This document shows positions 1 to 8,894 of a stretch of DNA of 64,000 nt, piece after piece. Source of the stretch: Craspedostauros australis (lineage: Eukaryota; Bacillariophyta; Bacillariophyceae; Mastogloiales; Achnanthaceae). The notes below the pieces were generated by a model. That model searched no databases. It worked only from the letters and a program-made list of their open reading frames with translations, and had not been told where the DNA came from. The position numbers and the translations under genes were made by a program. Within the stretch, counting starts at the first letter, position 1, and each line of letters opens with the position of its first letter. Where the stretch lies: NCBI GenBank assembly GCA_026770025.1, contig JAMXDE010000081.1:1-64000 (forward strand). Direction: 5' to 3'.

Positions 1-295
1 AATTCCGTTGGACGGACCTGCTGGATGTTCGGAGACAAACGAGCGTGATCACATCCTCTACCATTCCCAACAGTGTGTGTCCAAAACGACACAACGCACT
101 AGCGTACCACCCGCGTCGCGTGCGCAGTAGCTGCGAAGATCCCGCAATTTCTGCAAGATAGACGAACGGAAGAAAAAACGGTAGCCGAACGTCATGGACC
201 AAGTTCATTCCATGGGCAAGTACTGCCGTTAGTGAGGCCGCTTGTTCTGGAAAGAGAGACAATGGTGGAGAACAAGACCTCTCACTATAGGGGAG
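1..295 (+). pseudogene. RNase H tail of an upstream family-A copia copy
   Basis: This stretch repeats 7878-8174, the 3' end of the family-A polyprotein (end of RNase H through the polypurine tract), and runs straight into an LTR. It is therefore the 3' end of a second family-A copy that starts before the window. It differs from 7878-8174 mainly by single-base insertions and deletions (for example extra A's near 175-180 and missing bases near 205-245), so no reading frame survives. It is either a decayed copy or poorly corrected sequence; the choice between them is inference. Confidence 0.8.
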
Positions 296-1016
296 TGTCC
301 AACAGCTAGATCGAAATTTAGGCTAACAGCAACATGATTGGAACGTGATTCTCGACTCGATTGATAGTATCGTCGAATGAGTCTTGATGATGCGAATGCT
401 GTGTTCGGGTCTATTGTCATCAGATATGAGTAGGCACTGACATCAGAGAATGACATCAGAGGATCGTCGTGAGATCGAGGAATCAAGAATAAGGTGATAG
501 TCATGGTATGCTGACTTGTCTAGTGACGACAGGGGCATCAGGAAGCACGTGGTAACAAAACAATTAGGAAATAGGCCTGTGATGTCAGGGATGATGCAAG
601 CAATCTACTGGACGTCGACGGTTGGGATAAGTAGAGTTCAGGGATTCTAAGACAGCCAAGACCAGGCAAGATTAGACAAGATCAGACAGAAGATGTAGCA
701 GACCCAAAGGCGAGAATAAACACGAGCTATCGTGTAGATCGACATAGCCATCTTGGGCAAGTTTTAGAAAAGACGCGAGAAGAAACCACGAAGGTAGTCG
801 AGCAGCACGTAGCAACGTGCAAATAGGCACCATCTTAGAAATAGGAGATCATCATCTCATAATTCAAACTCAATCCATCAAATTGACCAGCCAAACTAAT
901 AGCAAGCAACAACAACACCAAACAACGACTCCACCTCTTGGGCTTGAGCACCCTGGCGGCCGTAGTAAGTGCAGTGTTTGGTGCTGCCCCCTTGTCCTGT
1001 GTGTAATGCTGTATCA
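296..1016 (+). repeat. Family-A LTR (shared between tandem copies, 5' LTR of copy A1)
   Basis: A 721-bp direct repeat of 8175-8894. It starts TGTC just after a purine run (AGGGGAG, 289-295), as an LTR does after its polypurine tract, and its last bases before similarity to the second copy ends are ATCA (1013-1016). Because RNase H coding sequence precedes it and a gag/pol region follows, one LTR serves as the 3' LTR of the upstream copy and the 5' LTR of A1. The exact right boundary is inferred from where the two copies stop matching. Confidence 0.75.
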
Positions 1017-2944
1017 GATTAACAGTCGCAATCTCTATCGGAGGCATGAACGAATCCTGAAGCGCTGGCTGCCTTGGTGACATCACGCTGTCCCCTTCCT
1101 TTGGATTCCGGGCCCACAAGAAAGGCCGCAACGCGTTCGTGACGACGAAACCCACAATTGCTCGTGTAGTGCAGATTGTACGTGCCGCCCACCTGCTTTG
1201 CCTGCTAAAAGTGCAGAAAGGCTCACCGCTGTTGCGAATATCGCAGGCGGAGTATTCATTCCAACAACCAAGTTCCGCATCATGCGTTACTTACGGATAG
1301 CTGGTCAGCTAAAAGACAAAGGTATAAAAGCCCGTTGAAGCAAGACACACGTAAACACTTGGACCTGGTCAGCATCGACAAAGGTGAAAGCCCGTGAAGC
1401 AAGATTACACGTAAAAATTGGAGCGGAAAGGCCCTCTGAAACCTATCGGCATATCCCCGTGAGTTGTCGGCGACTGGTCAGTCGTTAACGCTAAGTCTAA
1501 GCCTACTTGAGATCGGTTAACGTCCAAAAGGGAACGCAGAGATAACTGCCAACGGACTAGCGTCCGCCTTGACTGGGGAAATAAGAAAAATCCGGATCGG
1601 TAGAATACCGGCGGAAGCAAACCCGTAAATAAAGCTAGCATTGTGTCGATAGAATATCACGCGACTAAGTCTAACGACACCGAAAGGCTGGTTTAAGGCT
1701 GGATGAAAACGCGAGTGGTGGAACAGGTGAATCAAAGCAGTTGCTTGGCCACTGCGGGGCACCGCGCGCATTAGGCGTTGCAAAATCCTGTTAGCATCAG
1801 TACATCGGGCAAGCTGCTGCCAGATCTAAAAGAAGTATAGCAAGCTGATTCGTGGCAATCAAGAGGCACGGATTGGATCGAAGGTTCCAACTGGCGTGAA
1901 ACCAAGGTGCACCACATCCTGCGGTGTGGAGCACAGCTGAACAAAAGCCAAAGGAATACGGCGTTCGGAGAGAAGAAATTTCCGAACGGGCAGGGCCACC
2001 AACGCGCAAATCCATCGCGACGTTTCATCGCTTTTCAAGACCAACAAACTAACAACCAATTCCATCCACAACGCCCATTTGCGTCAGTCCACCTTATGAT
2101 TGTGTGAATTCCTACGGTTCACACACATCACTGGTGCGTACAGCGGTCACAATCTTCCGCCATCCCAGTCATCCATCGGGGACATCCGGTCCGCGCGCCA
2201 ACAAGAATCCAACCGAGGAAATTCACACGAACCTGAGTGACATTTTTTCACCGGCACCCTTTCGCATCGGATAAGTGTGGGGTGTCTTCGCATTTTGTCA
2301 ATCGGGCAAAATTCACACGGTCCCGTCTGGCCTTCCATCGTCAGTCAGTCACAATTCGAGACATCGCGCACGGATTAACGCAAGTCCACTCGTGGACATC
2401 GCCACCACCGTTGAAACCTTCGCCATCACTGACGCTTACCATCCGGCCACCACTTCCAATCGACGACGAAATTCGGACAAGCGCAGAAATTTCACAGTCA
2501 ATTCTGGCGAACGTTGCGACATCACAGCGGATCGCGCAGTTCATTTCCAAAGTGTGACCACTTTCCTAGGGAGCTGCGGGAATATATTCGTCCTTAATAA
2601 TATCAAACAAATTGAACCAACAACCACATCCTCGCAACACCAAGCTACACGATGTCCAACGCAATCCCAATCAGACCCCATCCTGGCACACTCCTCAGCG
2701 TTCTCGGATAGACGACTCGTCCCAATGAGTGGCTTATCTTGTCTTATCTTGCATACCGAAGAGATCCGAAACCATCATGGATTTCGCTTCGCTCCCATCG
2801 CGAAGACATGCCTGAGATGAACGCCACACTCCAGGTGCCCTGACCCAGACCCCGACTACGTAGCCCAACTGTCTAAGTAGCAATCCGGAAATTCTCAAAT
2901 GCCATTGGCTGGTTCAGTGTTCAACCTAATCCCACTGTAGAGAC
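1017..2944 (+). other. Non-coding leader of copia A1 between 5' LTR and gag
   Basis: About 1.9 kb without a convincing reading frame, which is long for a copia leader. GATTAACAG follows the LTR end, where a primer-binding site would lie; I could not match it to a tRNA 3' end. A TATA-like GGTATAAAAG lies at 1320-1329. It sits at the start of an imperfect tandem duplication of about 61 bp (AAAGCCCG...GCAAGA...ACACGTAAA at roughly 1326-1363 and again at 1387-1424). A small older insertion inside the leader cannot be excluded. Confidence 0.5.
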
Positions 2945-4190
2945 ATGGCGGGAACTTCAACCCAAGCCTCTTACATGGAGTATGTCGCTCGGACGTTCAC
3001 ACCCTCGCCTGCATCCTCCACCGCCATGCCTGACGCAGCCACAGCGCATTCCCCTTCGAGACAACGAAGACCCGAACCAACGGAGAAGACCGGACACGAC
3101 CTCGCCGCAGAATTCAACCGTAGCATCAAGCGTAACATTAGCGACTATCCCAAGTTGTCTGATGATAAATACTTCGCTACATTCCATCGTCGCCCTGCGT
3201 GCCACCGCTGCTGCTCATGGCATCTCCAATGTTCTCGATGTTGACTACACCCCATCCGATGAACAAGCCGAGCTCTTCAAGGTGCAGTCCACCTTCCTGT
3301 TCAACGTGTTTGTATCCAACCTGCAGACCACGAAGAGTAGGAAGTGTGTCAATCCGTATGAGTCGATCTGTGACGGCCAAGCCGTCTACTGCAGGCTGGT
3401 CCGCGAGTACACCACCGGTGCCACCGCCGTCAACACCATCCGACGCATCCGAGACGAGATCATCAAGTTCAAGCTGGATAAGCAGTGGCGCAAGACTCGT
3501 GAGCAGTTCCTGGACCTGTGGCAACACAAGGTTCACGAACTTGAGGCCTTGCGTGATGATCCAATCGACGACGCCAACGAAGAAGGAAGTGGTTTGACCA
3601 ACGCCATTGAGGCAGGACAAGGCTCTGTACCAGTCTATCTTCCAGACTGACTACCTGCAGACCGCTATCCTGGCCTACTCACCCGGCAGGTCGCAACCAC
3701 CATGGAGTTCGACACCCTCGTGGAGCTCGTTCGATCCTACGCTGTCCAACTCGATGGCCACGACGCCAACAAGCCAAAGACGCCACGGCAAGTTAAACAC
3801 ACCGACCAGCGCAAGCAACATGGAAGGATAAGGACGACGGACCCAATCTCTGGAAGCCCAACAAGGACTACAGCAAGGATGACACGAGAACGGCTGCCGC
3901 GAGAAGAGTTCCAGAAGCTGTCGGATAAGCAGCGCAGCGACTTCCTCCAAGCCCGGCGAGCCAAGTCTGGACGTGGTAAGAAGGACAAGCCTAGGCGTTC
4001 CGCCAACAACACCAACCGCAGTGGATCCACATCCAACCAGAACGACCAAACAGGACACCCAGGACCAACAACAAAGGTAGTAACAACAACGAGTCTAGTT
4101 CTACCGCAGGAACAGCAATCAACCGTATGCTATCCAGTGCCATGTCTAGCGCGTCTTCTGGGAACCGCCGACTACCCTCGTCATTGACGG
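2945..4190 (+). pseudogene. Copia A1 gag region, frameshifted
   Basis: An ATG at 2945 opens a frame (MAGTSTQASYMEYV) that carries a gag-like segment ending in FNRSIKRNISDYPKL and continues after a one-base shift near 3180 in the frame used to 3649. That part is helical and charged (VHELEALRDDP near its end), as in copia capsid proteins. A third frame from about 3702 to 4187 is strongly basic (KSGRGKKDKPRRS) and could be the nucleic-acid-binding C-terminus. No CCHC zinc knuckle was seen. The assignment rests on position before a protease and on general composition, so details are uncertain. Confidence 0.6.
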
Positions 4191-4520
4191 TCGCACCTAC
4201 ACCCTGTCCCACACGAACGTATCGTACAAGTTCAACAACGCGAACGTGACGGTGCAAGGCGCATTGGTGGACGGAGGTGCGAACGGCGGTCTCGTTGGAG
4301 ATGACATGCTGGTGATAGAGTCCACGTCCAACCGAGCTGATGTTTCTGGAATCGGTGACGCAGAGATCAAGGATCTGGCGCTGGTCACGGCCACCGCTGT
4401 CATCCAGGACCATCTCGGGACCGGTGATCGTTTGGTTCCATCAGTACGCCAACTACGGGAAAGGCGCACCATCCAATTCTGCCAATCAACTCGCGGCGTT
4501 TGGATTGGATGTCAATGAGC
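4190..4520 (+). pseudogene. Copia A1 aspartic protease region
   Basis: One frame reads ALVDGGANGGLVGDDM around 4260-4310, followed by glycine-rich strands (VSGIGDAEIKDL). The D-G-G-A signature flanked by hydrophobic residues matches the active-site loop of retrotransposon aspartic proteases (usually D-S/T-G-A), which cut the gag-pol polyprotein. It lies between gag and integrase as expected. The frame closes at 4516-4518 and the polyprotein resumes in another frame (4500 onward), so the gene is broken as read. Confidence 0.65.
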
Positions 4521-5730
4521 GACCCAAGAACCTCCCTGGCGGCCGGCAAACCATCGTCACACCCAGACGGATTCATCATCCCGCTCACCGTGCGTCAAGG
4601 CCTCGCATACATGGACATGCACAAGCCAACTCAGGCAGAGCTAGACGATCTGCCACACGTGTTCTTCACCTCCGACCAAGAGTGGGACCCATCTGTCCTG
4701 GACGGGGAGGCTGATCTGGACAACATTCCCGCAACCGAACGCGGCGAAGGCGGACGACATCGACCATCACCATCTCCAAGTGCGTTCAGTACACTCAGTC
4801 CGCTGCAACGCTCGGGGATGGGGAGAAGGCGGTCAAGGCCGGGCCACGCAACATCGTGGGTAAGCGCCCAACTTCCATGCGCTACGGCCGTACTTCGGGT
4901 GGATTCCAGCAGACCGCGTGCGTGACACTCTTGCATGTACTACCAATGGTATCGCATGTCTGAGCGTTATCCCATGCGTTAAACACTATAAGTCTAGATT
5001 CCCCGCAGCCAATGTCAACCGACTTCACGATGTGTTTCCATGGACACGTTGTTCTCTGACACGCCCTGATCATCATGATGGAGTCCCCGGACACGGTGGA
5101 TGTACCATGGTACAGGTGTTTGTGGGATCCAACACGCGCCTCCACAGCGGCCGTACCCTCTGGCAAGCGAAGTCCCATGTTCCCCATCGTTGTCCAGGAC
5201 TTCATTCGGGAGCATGGTGCCATGGACGTGTTGATGTCCGACAACGCCACGGCGCAGATCGGACGGCAAGATGAAGGACATCCTCCGGCCAGTACTGCAT
5301 CGCAGACCACCAGTCCGAACCACATCACCAACATCAGAATCCTGTTCGAGCGACGCATCCAGGATATCAAGCGCAACCACCAACGGCATCATGGCACCGA
5401 ACTGGCACCCCTGCCAGGTTCTGGCTCATCTGCACCTGTACGTCGTGGGACTGCTCAACCATCTGTCACAGTCCACGGCCGGTCACATCACACCCATCCA
5501 GGCCGCCACTGGCCAACGTCCCGACGTGAGCAAGTATCTCAACTTTCCACTGGTGGGAGCCGGTTGTACTACAAGGTTGGGGACGCTGCCTTCCCTGGCA
5601 CCACGCAAGAACGCCGTGGACGCTGGGCTGGACCGTGCGAGCACAAGGCGTGATGAACTGACGTTCTGGGTTCTAGATGACGCAAACGCAACGGCTGTTG
5701 CCACGCTCGAGCATCCGGCGTGTGTCTGAT
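4500..5730 (+). pseudogene. Copia A1 linker and integrase region, frameshifted
   Basis: From 4500 one frame reads GFIIPLTVRQGLAYMDMHK and then a stretch rich in D and E, a protease-to-integrase linker. Integrase signals are scattered over three frames. TMVQVFVGSNTRL lies near 5103; MDVLMSDNATAQIG near 5222 supplies a catalytic-type aspartate; ERRIQDIKR near 5350 supplies the glutamate of the D,D-E set after a one-base shift. HITPIQAATGQRPDVSKYLN near 5480-5540 resembles the copia integrase tail. The fragments are in the right order, but at least three frame changes separate them. Confidence 0.65.
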
Positions 5731-5899
5731 GACGCGCGAAACCTTCGGGCAGACTACCCCCTGCCTGATTCTGGGAGGATGGTAACGTGGGTGACGAAGC
5801 TAGCGAAACCGAAAATCCAGAAGATTTCGACAGTGACAGCACACCTAAAGCTAGACAACCGTTTGTGCATGCACTATCTGACCTGGTAGCCCACATCAC

Positions 5900-6540
5900 A
5901 TGGAGAATCAGATCCAGGTTGTAGTCAAAGTTCCCCAAGTTCAGTCCTGATGAGCTGCTCGGATTGACCTTCCTCCATCAACAGGATGGACTCAAGTGGA
6001 GAGCTCGAGTGATCCGCAAAATCAAGGACGGAGACGCAGCCAACCATGACAACATCAAGATGCTCATCGCATATGGCGACGACGACACGGAAGAGCTCAT
6101 CGCGTACACGGATTTAGCCTGACATCATCGAACAGCAGCACGAACAGGAGATCGGCGACGGGGAGATGTGCGTTTTCAAAGCCATCACCGGTCATGAAGG
6201 TCCATTCCACTCCAGTCACATCAAGTACAACGGTTCCTCCTACAACGTAAAGGTACAATGGGAGGATGGCAGTGTGACCATGGAACCACTGGACGTGATA
6301 GCCAAAGACGACCCTGTCTCATGTGCAAAGTACGCCGCAGACAACAACCTCCTCGGTCTGCCTGGCTGGAAAAGATTCCGTAAACTAGCAAAGAGAAAGA
6401 AGAAACTCAATCGTCTTATCAATGCTGGTAAACGCAAAACACGTGCACAAGGTCCTATCTTCAAGTTTGGTGTTCAGGTTCCACGGAACGGAAAGGAAGC
6501 ACGCCAGCTTGACGAGAAGAACGGCAACTCCAGTGGGTAG
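5900..6540 (+). pseudogene. Copia A1 post-integrase segment with chromo-like fold
   Basis: The frame 6166-6540 reads SYNVKVQWEDGSVTMEPLD and then LPGWKRFRKLAKRKKK. A short strand, W-E-D-G, another strand, a loop and a basic helix is reminiscent of a chromodomain or Tudor-like barrel, which some LTR elements carry after integrase to steer integration to particular chromatin. The preceding segment (about 5940-6120) has similar strand-like sequence in other frames. I infer a chromo-like targeting module; aromatic-cage residues could not be confirmed by eye. Confidence 0.45.
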
Positions 6541-6542
6541 AC

Positions 6543-7680
6543 GCTGAGAGAAAAGAAATGGCTCAGCTCCACGAGTATGGCACGTTCAAGGATCTCGGAA
6601 AGAACACTCGGAAACCAGACGGATACAAGCAGATCAAGCTCCTCTGGGTGTACGACGTGAAGCACGACCTTCGGCACAAGGCAAGATGCGTAGCAGGAGG
6701 GCACTTAACGGATCCATGCAAGGATATGGCATATGCAGGAGTAGTCAATCTCAGATCATTCAGGATTGCACTGCTTGCTGCGGAACTCAACAACCTCAAA
6801 CCCATGGTGGGTGATATTGGTAACGCCTATCTAGAAGCATACACAAAAGAAAAGATCTGTTTCGTTGCTGGTCCTGAGTTCCAAGAGTTTGCTGGTCACA
6901 TGATGATCATTGTGAAAGCGCTCTACGGACTACGCACATCCGGTGCTCGATTCCACGAGTCTCTGGCCGACACACTCCGCGGACATGAAGTTCTTTCAGT
7001 GCAAAGCTGACCCGGATGTGTGGATGAGGGATGCTGGTAGATGCTGGGAATACATCTGTGTGTACGTAGATGATCTGATGGCTGTCATGGAAGACCCACA
7101 GTCGTTCTTCGACACGCTCATCAACAAGTACAAGTACAAGTTGAAAGGTGTAGGACCAATCAAGTATCACCTCGGCGCAGACTTCGACCGAGACAAAGAC
7201 GGAACCCTGACTATGAGCCCGCAATCTTACATCAAACGGATGCTGGCGAATTACGAACAGGTGCATGGGGAGCTTCCACGGACCTACACCAGTCCCATGG
7301 AACACAACGACGCCCCCGAGCTAGACACATCACGTGAACTAAACCCTGTAGAGACCAGACAGTTTCAATCACTCATCGGCGCCCTTCAATGGTGCATCAC
7401 ATTGGGACGGTTTGATATTGCTGCAGCTGTGATGACTTTGTCTAGATTCAGAGCTCAACCCAGGATTGGTCACATGGACCGCGCTAAACGTGTGTATGGA
7501 TACCTCCGAAAGCGTTCTGATGCTGCCATCAGGTTCAGAACGGGAATTCCAGATCATGAGCGCTTCTTCAAGGTTCCTGACCATGAATGGATGTACTCTG
7601 TGTATGGTGACGCCGAAGAGGAGACCGCGGACGACGATCCAACACCCAAGGGCAAGGCAGTTCGTATGACGACGTTTGTA
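6543..7680 (+). pseudogene. Copia A1 reverse transcriptase, frameshifted
   Basis: The first part (6558-7008) carries RT fingers and palm: KLLWVYDVKHDLRHKARCVA, VGDIGNAYLEAYTKEK with the first catalytic aspartate, and KALYGLRTSGARFHE. After a frame change near 6990 the second part carries YVDDL (about 7064-7078), the catalytic pair, then LGADFDRDKDG and FQSLIGALQW, the conserved copia RT tail. The order and spacing are those of Ty1/copia RT. The catalytic residues are present, so only the frame change, real or a sequence error, breaks it. Confidence 0.8.
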
Positions 7681-8149
7681 GATGCCAACCTCATGCACTG
7701 CCAAAGTGACTGGCAAATCTGCAACTGGTGTTCTTCATCTGCTCAACCAGACACCCATCGAATGGTTCAGCAAGCGCCAGACCACAGTCGAGACTGCAAC
7801 CTATGGATCAGAATTCGTAGCGGCAAGACAGGCAACAGAGCAAGTGATTGCGATGCGCCTCACTCTTCGTGCAATGGGAATTCCGTTGGACGGACCTGCC
7901 TGGATGTTCGGAGACAACCAGAGCGTGATCACATCCTCTACCATTCCCAACAGTGTGTTGTCCAAACGACACAACGCACTAGCGTACCACCGCGTGCGTG
8001 CCGCAGTAGCTGCGAAGATCCTGCATTTCTGCAAGATAGACGGAACGGAAAACGTAGCCGACGTCATGACCAAGTTCCTTCCATGGGCAAAGTACTGGCC
8101 GTTAGTGAGGCCGCTTCTGTTCTGGAAAGGAGAGACAATGGCTGGATGA
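7680..8149 (+). pseudogene. Copia A1 RNase H
   Basis: A frame change near 7680 leads into an open stretch ending at 8149. It holds VETATYGSEFVAARQATEQ, MFGDNQSVI, KRHNALAYHRVR and NVADVMTKFLP. These are the E, D, N-K-H and 'T-K' motifs of copia RNase H, which removes the RNA strand from the cDNA hybrid. The catalytic E and D are intact. It ends 25 bp before the 3' LTR, with a purine tract between. The same DNA, with more indels, is present at 1-295. Confidence 0.75.
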
Positions 8150-8174
8150 ACAAGACCTCTCGACTATAGGGGAG

Positions 8175-8894
8175 TGTCAACATCTAGATCGAAATTTAGG
8201 CTAACATCACACATGATTGGAACGTGATTCGACTCGATTGATAGTATAGTCGAATGAGTCTTGATGATGCGAATGGTGTTCGGGTTTCTATTGTCATCAG
8301 ATATGACGTAGGCACTGACATCAGAGAATGACATCAGAGGATCGTCGCTGAGATCCGAGGAATCAAGAATAAGTGATAGTCATGGTATGCTGACTTGTCT
8401 AGTGACGCCAGGTGCATCAGTGAGCACGTGGTAACAAACAATTAGGAAATAGTCCTGTGATGTCAGGGATGATGCAAGCAATCTACTGACGTCGACGGTT
8501 GGGATATATGAGTCCTATGGGATTCTAAGACCAGCCAAGACCAGGCAAGATTAGACAAGATCAGACAGAGATGTAGAAAGACCCAAAGGCGAGAATAACA
8601 CGAGCTATCGTGTAGATCGACATGCCATCTTGGGCAATGTTTTAGAAAAGACTGCGAGAGAAACCACGAGGTAGTCGAGCAGCACGTTAGCAACCGTGCA
8701 ATAGGCACCATCTTTAGAAATAGGAGATCATCATCTCATAATTCAAACTCAATCATCAATTGACACACCAACTAATAGCAACAACAACAACACCAAACAC
8801 ACCGACTCCACCTCTTGGCTTGATCACCCTGGCGGCGTAGTAAGTGCAGTGTTTGGTGCTCCCCTCTTGTCCTGTGTGTAATTGCTGATTATCA
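8175..8894 (+). repeat. Family-A 3' LTR of copy A1
   Basis: 720 bp matching 296-1016, preceded by the purine run AGGGGAG (8168-8174), and running from TGTCAACA to ATTATCA. The next base (8895) is inside a family-B gag gene on the other strand. GTCGG (8895-8899) is the expected right-hand target duplication; its partner would lie left of the window. Confidence 0.8.

Larger units (their letters stand above)
296..8894 (+). mobile_element. Ty1/copia LTR retrotransposon, family A, copy A1 (non-functional as read)
   Basis: The order LTR, leader, gag, protease, integrase, chromo-like segment, reverse transcriptase, RNase H, polypurine tract, LTR is that of a Ty1/copia element, since integrase precedes RT. 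All domains are recognisable, but the frame changes repeatedly through one-base indels. One example is an extra C in the integrase block near 5350, just before the ERR residues. The preceding RNase H tail at 1-295 shows a tandem arrangement sharing an LTR. The right LTR end (8894) abuts the interior of a family-B gag gene, so the copy appears inserted into that element. Confidence 0.8.

Noticed and set aside
2275-2820. 181-codon + strand frame in the family-A leader
   Set aside because: No similarity to gag or other domains and several competing frames; low confidence that it is coding.
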